Source: Syntrophobacterales bacterium
GTDB taxonomy: Bacteria > Desulfobacterota > BSN033 > WVXP01 > G020346125
Length of the DNA: 64,000 nucleotides
Assembly (NCBI GenBank): GCA_020346125.1
Contig: CP070774.1
Coordinates: 1,208,094 to 1,272,093 of the forward strand
Reading direction: 5' to 3'
This document shows positions 1 to 8,476 of the stretch, one piece after another. The translations under genes and the position numbers were made by a program. Under the pieces are notes generated by a model. It was given only the letters and a program-made list of their open reading frames with translations. It searched no databases and had not been told where the DNA came from. The first letter of the stretch is position 1. The number at the start of each line of letters is the position of its first letter.

Positions 1-3
1 CAA

Positions 4-462
4 TCAAAATTCAAATTCTAGGTTGGCCTTAGCCACATTGGCGAGAGGTATGTGAAGGACTTGCCCTCCCACCTCGATTTGAATCAACCCTTTCGTGCAA
101 CCCAACAGTCTTCCCTTAAAGTTCCTCCTCTTCCCTATGGCATTATGGGTACGTATCCTCACCGACCTATCCTTGAATCTATTGAAATCCCTCGCTTTCT
201 TCAAGATTCTGTTGAGCCCTGGGGAAGAAACCTCCAGCGTATAGGGCGATTGAAAAAGACCCTCGACATCTATTACCGTTCCGACTTCGTTGCTGACTAA
301 AACACAGTCATTCAGGCTTATTCCACCCCTTTTATCGATGTAGATCCTAAGCACCCATCCCCCAGCCCCTCTCTTATATTCCACATCGACCAACTCCATC
401 CCCTGGGAAATTACGATGGGTTCGACGATTTCACTAACTACGCGCTCCGTCTCTTTCTCCAT
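4..462 (-). CDS. rimP: Ribosome maturation factor RimP
   Basis: 152 residues, the usual RimP length. RimP binds the 30S subunit in the cytoplasm and assists its late maturation. The N-terminal half carries the family pattern around GMELVDVEY and LRIYIDKRGGISLNDC, and the middle has the typical YTLEVSSPGLNR segment near residues 74-85; the C-terminal half is the small SH3-like domain ending in ANLEFEF. The ATG at 460-462 has only a weak ribosome-binding site. In many bacteria rimP opens the rimP-nusA-infB operon; here that operon would continue leftward beyond the window edge. A strong terminator lies about 50 bases upstream, which separates rimP from the phosphorylase gene before it. Identification is confident. 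Confidence 0.95.
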   Translation of the reverse strand: MEKETERVVSEIVEPIVISQGMELVDVEYKRGAGGWVLRIYIDKRGGISLNDCVLVSNEVGTVIDVEGLFQSPYTLEVSSPGLNRILKKARDFNRFKDRSVRIRTHNAIGKRRNFKGRLLGCTKGLIQIEVGGQVLHIPLANVAKANLEFEF

Positions 463-512
463 CTTGGCGCAGCGAGATTAGTTTTTTGCCCAAAAACAAG
501 GATCCGAATAAA

Positions 513-535
513 AAAGTGGGCCAAAAGCCCACTTT
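513..535 (-). terminator. Rho-independent terminator
   Basis: Perfect 9-bp inverted repeat (513-521 with 527-535, loop 522-526). Read on the minus strand the hairpin is followed by TTATT, so it would end leftward transcripts coming from the phosphorylase gene before rimP begins. On the plus strand it is followed by only a short T run. Confidence 0.75.
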
Positions 536-651
536 CTCAGTAGACTCAAATAATACTAAATTAGCATAAATAAATAGACATTGCAAGTGAAAAAAGGTAT
601 CGAATTTCCTGACTTTATGAAAAATACTGTTGTTCCTGAGCGCAATCTTTT

Positions 652-832
652 GGAGAATTGGAATGATGGATTATTGGGAAGAGACCACATGGAATTTTGG
701 AATAATGGAATACTGGAATAATGCGTTTAAAAGAAGAAAAAGAATTAATAAGCTTATTCGTTTTTGATAACCAATATTCCAACATTCCATCAATCCACTA
801 TTCCGACTGGTATTCCAGTTGGGATGTTCCAG
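652..832. repeat. Facing arrays of 8-nt TGGAATNN repeats
   Basis: Positions 652-723 contain TGGAAT at roughly 8-nt spacing on the plus strand (TGGAATTT, TGGAATAA, TGGAATAC). Positions 770-832 contain the complement (ATTCCA) in the same rhythm, so the two blocks are inverted around an A-rich centre. The whole 463-913 gap (about 450 bases) otherwise holds only the terminator at 513-535; I see no gene in it. Confidence 0.6.
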
Positions 833-913
833 CTGTGGCACAGCCCTTGAGTTTTTCTATGATCAACGGGCTGTAGGATATTTCTCCAAATGTGAGGAAA
901 TTTTGGGAAAAAA

Positions 914-1723
914 TTAAAGACTCCATAGATTTCCTATTCGTTGCACGATAGTTTGGCAAACCATTCGCATTACTGCTCGCACCTTCTCGGATGAGAAACT
1001 GCCTTCCCAAGATGACTCCGAAAATTCATCTGTAACAACCATTGCCGATCCCACACGGATGTTCCGATATATCCCTAAGCAGAAGATCGCTGAGGTCTCC
1101 ATGTCAACGGCCAATACCCCCTTGGATCGATAGCGTCTAATCTTCTCCTCAGTTTCCCGGTAGAGGGCGTCCGTGGTCCAACACATCCCCACATAGGGCT
1201 CGATCCCGCATTCCAATAACCCGTTGTGTATGAAGCTCTGAATACGTTGGTCTGCGTGACAGCTCATCCCTTTTGGGAAGTAATGGTATGAGGTACCCTC
1301 CTCCCTTATGGAATATGTGGGCAGCATGACCTCCCCGACTCCAATATGTCCTTGTATTGACCCACAGTATCCAAGGAAGACCGCCTTTTTCACCCCGAAA
1401 GCCACCAACTCCTCGAGGAGAATGACCGCATTAGGAGCTCCATACCGGGATTGGGTTAAGATACATCCCTCTCCCCCTGCCGTCCCCCGATACAACCTGT
1501 CATTCCTCCCGCTCCAGGCCTTCACCCTTCGGGCCCCCGTTTCCTCTACGAGGATGAGGAGATCGCGTCGGGTGAAGGTAATAATGGCCACATCATCCAA
1601 CGCCAATGCCTGCTCCGTTACCTCCTTCTCTGAGAGAGAGGCTCTCACCACCTCTCGAGGTGTTATAACTGACCCTTTCTCAAGACTGAGGAAATCCATT
1701 CTTTCCTCAAATCCTCTCAGCAT
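914..1723 (-). CDS. Nucleoside phosphorylase (uridine phosphorylase-like)
   Basis: About 269 residues. The protein matches the PNP/UDP phosphorylase superfamily, which cleaves nucleosides with phosphate in salvage. Visible marks are the glycine-rich stretch LGYCGSIQGHIGVGEV in the middle, the nucleoside-binding segment with VDMETSAIF near residue 210, and the late VVTDEF segment with the conserved acidic residue. The VDMET pattern fits uridine phosphorylase-like members. I chose the ATG at 1721-1723; a TTG two codons upstream has tighter spacing to the AGGAG at about 1734-1738, and a downstream Met (MDFLSLEKG) is also possible. It lies 26 bases after the IHF-like gene and may be cotranscribed with it. 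Substrate specificity cannot be read from the sequence. Confidence 0.8.
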   Translation of the reverse strand: MLRGFEERMDFLSLEKGSVITPREVVRASLSEKEVTEQALALDDVAIITFTRRDLLILVEETGARRVKAWSGRNDRLYRGTAGGEGCILTQSRYGAPNAVILLEELVAFGVKKAVFLGYCGSIQGHIGVGEVMLPTYSIREEGTSYHYFPKGMSCHADQRIQSFIHNGLLECGIEPYVGMCWTTDALYRETEEKIRRYRSKGVLAVDMETSAIFCLGIYRNIRVGSAMVVTDEFSESSWEGSFSSEKVRAVMRMVCQTIVQRIGNLWSL

Positions 1724-1748
1724 AACCAAAAGGCTCCTGAGGGGGAAT

Positions 1749-2024
1749 TCAGGAATTTACTCTTTTCTTCAGCTCTTTTCCAACTTTAAAAAAGGGTAAT
1801 ATCTTGTCCGGGACTTTAATGACCTTCCCCGTTTTGGGGTTCCTACCGGTATACGCCTTATATCTTCGGTTCATAATACTGCCAAACCCCCTGATCTCGA
1901 TTCGTTCGTCCTTCAATAAGGCCTCTTTCAAACTCTCGATCACTGTTTCCACGATCATCTTTGCCTTTTTGTTGGTCAGATTTAATCGCTGCGCCAAAAT
2001 CTCACTCAATTCAGACTTCGTCAT
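1749..2024 (-). CDS. ihfB: IHF/HU-family DNA-bending protein, IHF-beta-like
   Basis: 91 residues from an ATG with a strong AGGAGGGG site just upstream. An in-frame extension of 22 codons exists, but the start chosen fits the family length. The N-terminus MTKSELSEILA and the segment ERIEIRGFGS followed by TGRNPKTG resemble IHF beta more than HU. The RNP arm near residues 60-70 carries the proline that intercalates into DNA. The protein would bend DNA in the nucleoid, as a homodimer or with an alpha partner not seen here. It follows the HIT gene by 49 bases and likely shares its transcript. A separate, more HU-like paralogue lies at 5855-6127. Confidence 0.85.
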   Translation of the reverse strand: MTKSELSEILAQRLNLTNKKAKMIVETVIESLKEALLKDERIEIRGFGSIMNRRYKAYTGRNPKTGKVIKVPDKILPFFKVGKELKKRVNS

Positions 2025-2073
2025 AAATCCCCTCCTCAATAAATTCGGCCATTTGTGGATACGAATTCGATCC

Positions 2074-2556
2074 TTAAGATCCTCTGACAAAGGAAATTAA
2101 CCTTTCATACGTCTTCTCAAGATATTCCGGCATTACCTTGGTCTCAAATAAAACGGGCATGAAATTGGTATCCCCATTCCATCGTGGAACGATATGGAAA
2201 TGCATATGATCCTCAATTCCGGCTCCTGCCCCTCTTCCGATATTCATTCCTACATTAAATCCATCCGGTTTAAACGCCCTCTTCAGAACGAAAATGGATT
2301 TCTTCAGCAATGCCATTAATTCCATCATTTCCCCTTCATCAAGCTTATCTATGGAGGCCACATGTCTGTTGGGTGACACCATGAGGTGACCGCTTGTGTA
2401 CGGAAACCGGTTCATGATAATAAAGGATCGGCTGCTTCGATATAAGATGAGGTTCCCCTTATCGTCCGTTTCCTTTACTGTGGAACAGAATAGGCACCCC
2501 TGCTTTCGATCATCCTCGATATAGGTCATGCGCCATGGCGCCCAGACAACCTTCAT
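2074..2556 (-). CDS. HIT-family nucleotide hydrolase/phosphorylase
   Basis: 160 residues from an ATG preceded by AGGAG at good spacing; an upstream in-frame start is possible but has no good ribosome-binding site. The histidine triad is H117-x-H119-x-H121 in DHMHFHIVPRW, and the N-terminus MKVVWAPWRMTYI with a C21-x2-C24 pair is typical of the bacterial AP4A phosphorylase-like HIT branch. Proteins of this type act on dinucleoside polyphosphates or nucleoside phosphoramidates in the cytoplasm. It is the first gene of a short minus-strand set with the IHF-like gene. A strong terminator (2744-2773) ends the upstream HNH unit, so a promoter should lie between 2557 and 2740. Confidence 0.88.
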   Translation of the reverse strand: MKVVWAPWRMTYIEDDRKQGCLFCSTVKETDDKGNLILYRSSRSFIIMNRFPYTSGHLMVSPNRHVASIDKLDEGEMMELMALLKKSIFVLKRAFKPDGFNVGMNIGRGAGAGIEDHMHFHIVPRWNGDTNFMPVLFETKVMPEYLEKTYERLISFVRGS

Positions 2557-2743
2557 CCTTTTCTCCTTTTTCCGGGGACTTACTGCTTCCCTTCCTACCA
2601 TTCAGCCCCCGGATTGTCAAGGGGATTACTTGCATTTGTTACACGAAAATTAAAAGTCGACATTTTAATCTCCTCTAAAATACGAGGCCTTCATAATCTC
2701 CCTCTTAATGAAATGCCTTTCGTCACCAATCTCTAAAAAAAGG

Positions 2744-2773
2744 GAATGGGTCCCCCCCTTGGGGGACCCATTC
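2744..2773 (-). terminator. Strong rho-independent terminator
   Basis: A 13-bp perfect stem (2744-2756 with 2761-2773) with a 4-nt loop. On the minus strand it is followed by CCC and seven T, so it ends the HNH gene transcript, whose stop lies about 24 bases before it. Confidence 0.9.
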
Positions 2774-2796
2774 ACCCCTTCGGCAAAAAAAGAGAG

Positions 2797-3321
2797 CTAA
2801 CTCTCCACACTAACGCTCCAATAGAGATATGGACGCCATGATACCGGGGTCTCCTGAATCCCTATGGTTATAGTTAAAATCGGAGGCCATGGGGGCTTTT
2901 TGGGTGGCCTGATTAACCTCATCCCCGCTTCTTTTGGGGTTCTACCGCCTTTCCTGCGATTACACGCTCTACAGCAGGTCACGATATTCGCCCAATCAGT
3001 CAATCCTCCTTTAGATCGTGGGACCACGTGATCATATGTCACCTGGTCACGATAATAATTCTCCCCACAATACTGACACATGCCCTTATCCCTTAGGTAT
3101 ATATTCTGTCTCGAGAATTTAATGGAGGTAGGCCTCCTCTTGATAAATTTGATAAGGCGAATTACCGAAGGAAGTTTAATGGAAAAAGAGACCCCGTGGA
3201 TTACCCGGTCGTATGTCTCAATAACCTCCACCTTGCCCAAGGTGAGCATGATGATGGCCTTCCTCCACGATACCACCTTAAGAGGTTCATAGGTCGCATT
3301 GAGAAGCAACGCCCTTTCCAT
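2797..3321 (-). CDS. HNH endonuclease family protein
   Basis: 174 residues. The core is a zinc-bound HNH fold: C82-x2-C85, H98 in the TYDHVVPRSKGG segment, N112, then C117-x2-C120. The N-terminal LLLNATYEPLKVVSWRKAI segment is typical of a widespread chromosomal HNH family annotated only as HNH endonuclease. The catalytic His and metal ligands are intact, so nuclease activity is plausible, but the cellular role is unknown; I see no partner methylase or defence gene nearby. The gene is flanked downstream by the terminator at 2744-2773 and upstream by a dispersed repeat. Confidence 0.85.
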   Translation of the reverse strand: MERALLLNATYEPLKVVSWRKAIIMLTLGKVEVIETYDRVIHGVSFSIKLPSVIRLIKFIKRRPTSIKFSRQNIYLRDKGMCQYCGENYYRDQVTYDHVVPRSKGGLTDWANIVTCCRACNRRKGGRTPKEAGMRLIRPPKKPPWPPILTITIGIQETPVSWRPYLYWSVSVES

Positions 3322-3442
3322 CTGTTCAGGTCCTCAGGCTCCCATTCGCTAAAATGAAAATCACATATCTCATGGAATTTTCAAGGCTTATACCGATTTT
3401 TGGGCTCCCTGTCAAGAATTTTTTTATGAAATTGCTGAAAAC

Positions 3443-3574
3443 CGGAAAAGGAGCTCTGAGCGCGAAATTATAGTGAATTACATTAGATTTGTACTGCCCC
3501 AACTGTTTGACTGCAGCACCGAAGAATCGCAGCACCAATGTTCCGGCGGCGAAGAGCGACTTTCCAGAGTCCTC
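3443..3574. repeat. GAGCTCTGAGCG-family dispersed repeat, copy 1
   Basis: This block begins GGAAAAGGAGCTCTGAGCG and continues through a segment with TAGTGAATT, TTTGTACTGC, GACTGCAGCAC, CGCAGCACCAAT and GGCGAAGAGCGACTTT. The same order of segments recurs at 35590-35724, and the first segment again at 18912. It fills most of the 346-base gap between the HNH gene and the selB stop. No reading frame in it looks like a gene. Confidence 0.75.
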
Positions 3575-3667
3575 TTGATCTTGGCTTCAATCCATTTTTC
3601 GGACGTGGAGGTTTTAGCCGCGATTACTCGTGACCAACGAAGGTGTCCGGTTCCTCCCATAATCGAT

Positions 3668-5578
3668 CTATTCCCCCCTCAGAAGCCTTTTCTCACCTAC
3701 CCTGATGGTTATTTTGCTATTATCGAAATATTCAATGAGGGGTATTGCATATTTTCGTGAAACCTTGGTCATCTCTTTGAATTGGGCGGTTGTAATCTCA
3801 TGATGGATACGAAGAAACTGGATCAACTGTCCTTTAAGCTTTTCAACGGCCTCCCTATGGAAATACATATCCTCCTTTGCCTTAATAATCGCCCCCTCCT
3901 CCATCAACAGGCGAACCACATTTCGTACCTCAGAATCATCTGCTGAGAGTTTTGAGGCGAGTTCCTTGAGGGATGGAGATTGGAGCCCCCCCTTTGCGAA
4001 GAGCCCTGCAATCCTATTTTTCAGCCTCTTTTGATCATCTCTCAGGGATACCCGGTGGGTGGATAGCCTTAGCTTATCCTTCTCTACCAATACCTCCTTT
4101 GAATCCACCAGTTCCTTCAGCATGTAATGAAATAATTTCGCTTCAACGTTTTTGGGCAATTTCGACTTCACCTCTTCCTTCGACGGACCAAGCCGTAGGG
4201 GATAGCTTTCATGAAATTCGAGGATATAGGATAGGATCTTCTTCTTTAGCTGTTCGTATTCTGTACGATGAATGAACCTCCCCTCATCTCCATCGATCGT
4301 CACGATCTCCGCTCTTGTCAGCAATTCCCTGAGGAGTTTCGATAATCGGTCGGGGGAAACATTCACCCTCTCCCTCAGTTCTCGAAGGCTCATACCCTTC
4401 CCGCCTGAGTGCACCAGATGGTGACTGACAATCTCCTCTTCCGTTCCATCCCTTAGGATCATGAGTCCGGCTACAACATCCTTTGCAAGCCTCTTATGTT
4501 TGGCTGGATGAGAATCGATGACAACGCCTCCTCCCAGGGTCTGAATGGCTGAAGAACCCCTGATGACGAATCGATCTTGAGGTAAGGCCACCATGGGTTT
4601 CTCGAACCTCAGTTGAACGAAACCTTCCTCTCCCGGGGCCAATTCCTCCCTGTCTAAGAGAACGATTGTGGCCAAAATTGAGCTGGTGCCGATATGAAAT
4701 CGCTGCTTTTTCCTGTTACGCACAGGGCGAGGCGAAGTGGTGAGATGTTCGAGATAGGCATCCACCATATAGGTAGGTGTTATGGCTTGGGGACGGACTA
4801 AGACATCGCCTCGATTTATACGGGATTTCTCTATCCCCTGCAGATTAACCGCCGTCCGTTGCCCCGCTCTTGCCATCTCAACAATTTCATTATGGACCTG
4901 AATACCACGAACCTTCCCTTCTCTCGATGAGGGGAGTATTTGAACCGTATCACCAACCGAAATGCTCCCAGAAACGAGGGTGCCCGTAACCACTGTCCCG
5001 AATCCTTTCATAGTGAATACGCGATCGATGGGCAAGCGAAAAAGGCCCTCGGATGTCCTCCCTTGAACTTCATTTGCCAACCTATCCAAGGTGGTCACCA
5101 ATTGGGTAATCCCCACGGCATTGAGGGAGGAAACGTTAACAATGGGAGCCCCATCCAAAAACGTTCCCTTGACCAATTCCCTCACTTCTTCATCAACCAA
5201 CTGTACCAACTCGGGGTCAGCCAAATCGATTTTACTCACTACTACCAAACCTTTTTTAATTGCCAATAACCTGCAGATATCCAAATGTTCCCTTGTTTGG
5301 GGCATAATTCCCTCATCGGCGGCCACGACTAAGGCAACCAGATCGATGCCCCACGCTCCAGCAACCATGTGCTTAACGAACTTCTCATGGCCCGGGACAT
5401 CCACAATCCCCATTCTTAAGCCACTGGGAAGCATGAGAGAAGCAAATCCCAATTCAATGGTAATTCCCCTCTCTTTCTCTTCCTTCAATCGATCCGTATC
5501 AATACCCGTTAGTGCTTTGATCAAGGCAGTTTTCCCATGATCAATGTGCCCGGCCGTTCCCAAAACAATCTGTTTCAT
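3668..5578 (-). CDS. selB: Selenocysteine-specific elongation factor SelB
   Basis: 636 residues, normal for bacterial SelB. The N-terminal GTPase has the P-loop GHIDHGKT at residues 10-17, the DVPGH switch and an SKID motif in the G4 position. EF-Tu-like domains 2 and 3 follow ([14 protein letters not shown]), and residues from about 380 onward form the winged-helix array that binds the SECIS hairpin of mRNA. SelB brings Sec-tRNA to in-frame UGA codons. No selA, selD or selC is visible in this window, so those must be elsewhere if the system is complete. The gene stands alone, with a repeat downstream and a mostly repeat-bearing gap upstream. Identification is firm; it is not a plain EF-Tu because of the long winged-helix tail. 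Confidence 0.95.
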   Translation of the reverse strand: MKQIVLGTAGHIDHGKTALIKALTGIDTDRLKEEKERGITIELGFASLMLPSGLRMGIVDVPGHEKFVKHMVAGAWGIDLVALVVAADEGIMPQTREHLDICRLLAIKKGLVVVSKIDLADPELVQLVDEEVRELVKGTFLDGAPIVNVSSLNAVGITQLVTTLDRLANEVQGRTSEGLFRLPIDRVFTMKGFGTVVTGTLVSGSISVGDTVQILPSSREGKVRGIQVHNEIVEMARAGQRTAVNLQGIEKSRINRGDVLVRPQAITPTYMVDAYLEHLTTSPRPVRNRKKQRFHIGTSSILATIVLLDREELAPGEEGFVQLRFEKPMVALPQDRFVIRGSSAIQTLGGGVVIDSHPAKHKRLAKDVVAGLMILRDGTEEEIVSHHLVHSGGKGMSLRELRERVNVSPDRLSKLLRELLTRAEIVTIDGDEGRFIHRTEYEQLKKKILSYILEFHESYPLRLGPSKEEVKSKLPKNVEAKLFHYMLKELVDSKEVLVEKDKLRLSTHRVSLRDDQKRLKNRIAGLFAKGGLQSPSLKELASKLSADDSEVRNVVRLLMEEGAIIKAKEDMYFHREAVEKLKGQLIQFLRIHHEITTAQFKEMTKVSRKYAIPLIEYFDNSKITIRVGEKRLLRGE

Positions 5579-5688
5579 TCCCTTGCTCCAAACCCCGACA
5601 TTGCAGGGCCGAAAAGGTTCAATCCGGCATCATTATTTATGTTACCGCCTTAGCCAGTTGCGGATAATTCAAACAAGGATTAAGTTCT

Positions 5689-5731
5689 AAATCGACTCGG
5701 CCGATCCTTCAACCCTGAGGACTTCGGTCAC
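5689..5731. repeat. AAATCGACT...CTGAGGACTTCGG repeat, copy 1
   Basis: The segment shares the order AAATCGACT, GGCCG, CTTC, ACCCTGAGGACTTCGG with positions 9696-9736. It lies in the 276-base gap between selB and HU. Confidence 0.6.
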
Positions 5732-5817
5732 TTGAATGTGTTTTTCATTTAGAAATTAGGGTTTGGGATTTCCTGTTATTCTCCTTTTCGGGTCTTATTC
5801 CTTCCTTTAAAAAAAAA

Positions 5818-5835
5818 GGAGAACCGAAGTTCTCC
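5818..5835 (-). terminator. Rho-independent terminator of the HU gene
   Basis: A 7-bp stem, GGAGAAC with GTTCTCC, closed on the minus strand by a TTCG tetraloop and followed by a run of nine T. It lies about 20 bases after the HU stop codon. Confidence 0.9.
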
Positions 5836-5854
5836 CCTACCTAAGAAAGAGCCG

Positions 5855-6127
5855 TTATTTCACGGAAACCCTCAATTTATTTCCCGGCTTGAATTTGGCG
5901 ACCTTTGTAGCAGGTATCTTGATCTCCTTTCCCGTTCTTGGATTGCGCCCCGACCTCGCCTTTCTCTTTGCAACCATAAAGGTGCCAAAACCGGTCAGAG
6001 TCAATTTATCCCCCTTTTTTAACGCCTTTGTCACGTTGCTTGCAAAGGAATTTAATGCCTTTTCCGCCGCCGCCTTCGTAATCTTAGCATCCTTTGCAAT
6101 ACTCAAAATGAGTTCAGCCTTGGTCAT
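5855..6127 (-). CDS. Nucleoid protein HU
   Basis: 90 residues, exactly HU-sized. The sequence MTKAELILSIAKDAKITKAAAEKALNS... has the HU start, GTFMVAKRKARSGRNPRTGKEI forms the beta-arm with its proline, and KPGNKLR closes the body. HU compacts and bends DNA non-specifically as a dimer. An AGGAGG site lies just upstream of the ATG. It is a single-gene unit: a consensus-like promoter at 6202-6230 and a UUCG terminator at 5818-5835 frame it. The untranslated leader contains a small hairpin, AAAGCCC with GGGCTTT (6164-6184), next to the predicted transcription start. Confidence 0.95.
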   Translation of the reverse strand: MTKAELILSIAKDAKITKAAAEKALNSFASNVTKALKKGDKLTLTGFGTFMVAKRKARSGRNPRTGKEIKIPATKVAKFKPGNKLRVSVK

Positions 6128-6201
6128 TCCTTTTCACCTCCTTTTTTACTTTAGATCTCTCTAAAAGCCCAGAATAAGGGCTTTAGAAATACAATGAGCA
6201 C

Positions 6202-6230
6202 ATACTAAATAGTTTCATAATAAATGTCAA
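6202..6230 (-). promoter_or_regulatory. Sigma-70-type promoter of the HU gene
   Basis: On the minus strand a TTGACA (6225-6230) is followed by 17 bases and TAGTAT (6202-6207). Transcription would begin near 6195, about 70 bases before the HU start codon. Confidence 0.8.
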
Positions 6231-6352
6231 CTAAAAATCTTCCTTATCTTCTTTTTTTTCTTAATCTTTTCATAATCTTCTCACCATTCCCGATTCTAAT
6301 AGATGCTAAATAGCACACACGGTGATTTAAAATAACTAAAGATTTCAGAAAC

Positions 6353-7522
6353 TTATATATACCTTTCCATAAGGTCTGCGATGGTCTCTTCAACCTTTTG
6401 GGGTGATGCGGCCCCTATCCTCTTGAGGGTATCCTGCACCCTTTGGAATAGCATGGGATTGTTGAGGTCGTCCAATTTTCGATAGATCCCAGCGCGTCTC
6501 CCTAGGCGATAATTGAGCTTCTCCTCCTCTGAAAGGATGAGATATCGGTCGATGATCCCCCTCATCTTATGCTTGTCCCCCGGCAACTGGCCTTCCACCT
6601 CCTCCAGGAGATTGAGAATGTGATCACTGGTAAAATAGCTCTTAATGCCATGGAGTCCATCGATGAGCAGCCCCTCTTCCCTTATGATTTCGTCATCGGA
6701 AGACAAAACGAATTCATTTGCCTCCACCTTTCCATACAACGGCATATCCCTGAGAACCTTTAACGTTCTAACCCGAATGAAATGAGGGGCGATCTGGTTC
6801 AGGACCTTAGCCGTCTTAATGGCATGGGGTTTCCACATTCCTTTGCCCCCCAATCCCAAGATCACATATTCGGAAAGCTCTAGACCGGATGCCTTCACCT
6901 TCTTTCCCGCCTCGATATGCTCCCGCGCCGTTACTCCCTTCTTCATGAAGGCCAGAAGGCGATCATATCCCGACTCCAGGCCGATATGGAGCCTTGAGAG
7001 TCCCGCCTCATGAAGCGCCTCGAGCTTTTCGAGTGCCGTTTTATAAACGGTCTTCGATCTCGCATAGGTGGTAATCCTTTGGACATCCGGAAAGGTATCC
7101 TTCAGAAAGGCAATGATTGCCGTTAGGTCATCGGCCCGCATCCGCAGGCTATCGGCGTCTTGAAGAAAGACGTGTTTGCCCCCACCATAAAGCCAAAGGG
7201 CAACCCTCCGATAGGCCTCATTGTAAAGATCAGGCCTGTCAAAGATCGTCTGGACCATTGAGGCATCGATCTCCCCCGCAAGACCCTCGTTCCATGAGAT
7301 CGCCTTTATCTCCTGGCTGATCTCCCTGACCGTCTTGATATCCTCCTTGACCTCATCCACCGACCTTGTGCTAAACCGCTCCCCCTTGTAGGTTCGACAA
7401 AAGGCACATCGATTCCATGGACAATTGCGGGCAACCCGGATAAGAAGACTATAAGCCTCGTTAGGAGGCCTAATGGGACCCTGTTCAAAGGTATATCGCA
7501 TCTTCCGTAAACTCCCGCTCAT
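6353..7522 (-). CDS. Radical SAM protein of unknown substrate
   Basis: 389 residues. Cysteines C34, C39 and C42 in NCPWNRCAFC would bind the 4Fe-4S cluster; the spacing CX4CX2C differs by one residue from the common CX3CX2C. The barrel continues with DADSLRMRAD and LHIGLESG patterns typical of the B12-binding/Elp3-type radical SAM group, but no cobalamin-binding domain is present in front. The reaction is unknown. Its start codon overlaps the stop of the upstream HD-domain gene (ATGA), so the two are translated together and probably act in one pathway. An internal Met at residue 8 is an alternative start. The tail of about 80 residues after the barrel is mainly charged helix. Confidence 0.8.
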   Translation of the reverse strand: MSGSLRKMRYTFEQGPIRPPNEAYSLLIRVARNCPWNRCAFCRTYKGERFSTRSVDEVKEDIKTVREISQEIKAISWNEGLAGEIDASMVQTIFDRPDLYNEAYRRVALWLYGGGKHVFLQDADSLRMRADDLTAIIAFLKDTFPDVQRITTYARSKTVYKTALEKLEALHEAGLSRLHIGLESGYDRLLAFMKKGVTAREHIEAGKKVKASGLELSEYVILGLGGKGMWKPHAIKTAKVLNQIAPHFIRVRTLKVLRDMPLYGKVEANEFVLSSDDEIIREEGLLIDGLHGIKSYFTSDHILNLLEEVEGQLPGDKHKMRGIIDRYLILSEEEKLNYRLGRRAGIYRKLDDLNNPMLFQRVQDTLKRIGAASPQKVEETIADLMERYI

Positions 7523-8100
7523 CTCTGGGGTGCAGCCAACTTCTCCGGCTCGATATCCAATTTCGAACAGATCTTGTTCTCAATGCGGTAAGAGAGCGCT
7601 TCCAGTCGATCCATCCACTCCTTTTGGCCTTCATCCTTGCAATATCTAACCCTGAGATCATCGAACCGATCCCTCAACGTTACGATTTGATCGTGACGGA
7701 CTCTCTTGTCCGAATAATTAACCACCTCCTCCTCGGAAACCCATGCTGAATCTGGATGCTTCAGGAGAAAAACATGCTGGCGAACGATCTCCGCTATGCG
7801 ATTATGGCCCAGCTTCCTCAATAATTGATAAGCCGTAAGGGAATGATCCTCACCGGAATCAAGACTTTCAGCCTTGGTGATATCGTGAAGCAGGGCCGCG
7901 GCTCCCACCAGATTCAGGTTCAAATTCTCACCCCTTCGGTTAAGCGCCGTAGAAATGGAAAGGGCAAGCTCGGCCACCTTGATACAGTGTCGAATAATAT
8001 GTTCCCTCCCATTGTACCGTCTCAAGAGATCCAAACACTCACCTTTCGATGGGACTTTCGTGGGCCGATTCCGCTGTTTTCCCAAAGGGTCCTCTCTCAT
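7519..8100 (-). CDS. HD-domain metal-dependent phosphohydrolase
   Basis: 193 residues. The HD core is visible as HIIRHCIKVAELAL, then ALLHDITKAES with the HD pair, GEDHSLTAYQLL, and a final VVNYSDKRV aspartate. This is the HDIG arrangement, so a phosphohydrolase acting on a nucleotide or phosphate ester is likely; the substrate is unknown. The gene overlaps the radical SAM gene by four bases and is the first of the pair. Upstream lies the repeat-rich divergent region shared with the threonine aldolase gene. Confidence 0.8.
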   Translation of the reverse strand: MREDPLGKQRNRPTKVPSKGECLDLLRRYNGREHIIRHCIKVAELALSISTALNRRGENLNLNLVGAAALLHDITKAESLDSGEDHSLTAYQLLRKLGHNRIAEIVRQHVFLLKHPDSAWVSEEEVVNYSDKRVRHDQIVTLRDRFDDLRVRYCKDEGQKEWMDRLEALSYRIENKICSKLDIEPEKLAAPQR

Positions 8101-8198
8101 CCTTGAATAACAGCGATCTTTTGATTAAAAGCATATACTTCCCCCTGGACCCTGTCAAGTTAAGCACCTGAGGCCTTTGGATTTCTCCCTTTGAACTT

Positions 8199-8440
8199 TG
8201 ACATTGACTCTCGTGTACGTGTTTCGTGTCCGTGAAACGTGTCCGTGTTCGTACTCGTGCTCGTGGAGCGTGCTGGTTTTCCTTTCCCATTACCCATCAG
8301 TCATTTGGCATTTGGACTTTGACATTTCGCCTTAATCTTAACCTTAACCTCAACCTTAACCTTCCCCCGGCTCTCTTTGACATTTGACATTTTACCCCCG
8401 CCTTCAGCCTCCAACCTTACACCTTTGCGCTCAGACCCCT
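8199..8440 (+). repeat. Pyrimidine-rich and CGTG-hexamer repeat tract
   Basis: The region starts with TTTGACATTGACTCTCGTG, also found near 34530, and runs into a hexamer array NNCGTG (8212-8270). It continues with TTAACC/TCAACC-type hexamers (8335-8365), TTTGACATTTGACATTTT and CCTCCAACCTTACACC. It occupies the divergent gap between the HD gene and the threonine aldolase gene and has no coding look. Confidence 0.7.
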
Positions 8441-8447
8441 TTTTCCC

Positions 8448-8476
8448 TTGAATCGTATTGGGTGCCGGTGTATATT
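8448..8476 (+). promoter_or_regulatory. Promoter of threonine aldolase gene
   Basis: TTGAAT (8448-8453), 17-base spacer, TATATT (8471-8476). It directs transcription to the gene starting at 8525. Confidence 0.65.

Noticed and set aside
5604-5630. GGTTCAATCC, which looks like a tRNA T-loop
   Set aside because: The flanks do not pair into a T stem and no acceptor or anticodon arm can be built, so it is not tRNA-Sec or another tRNA.
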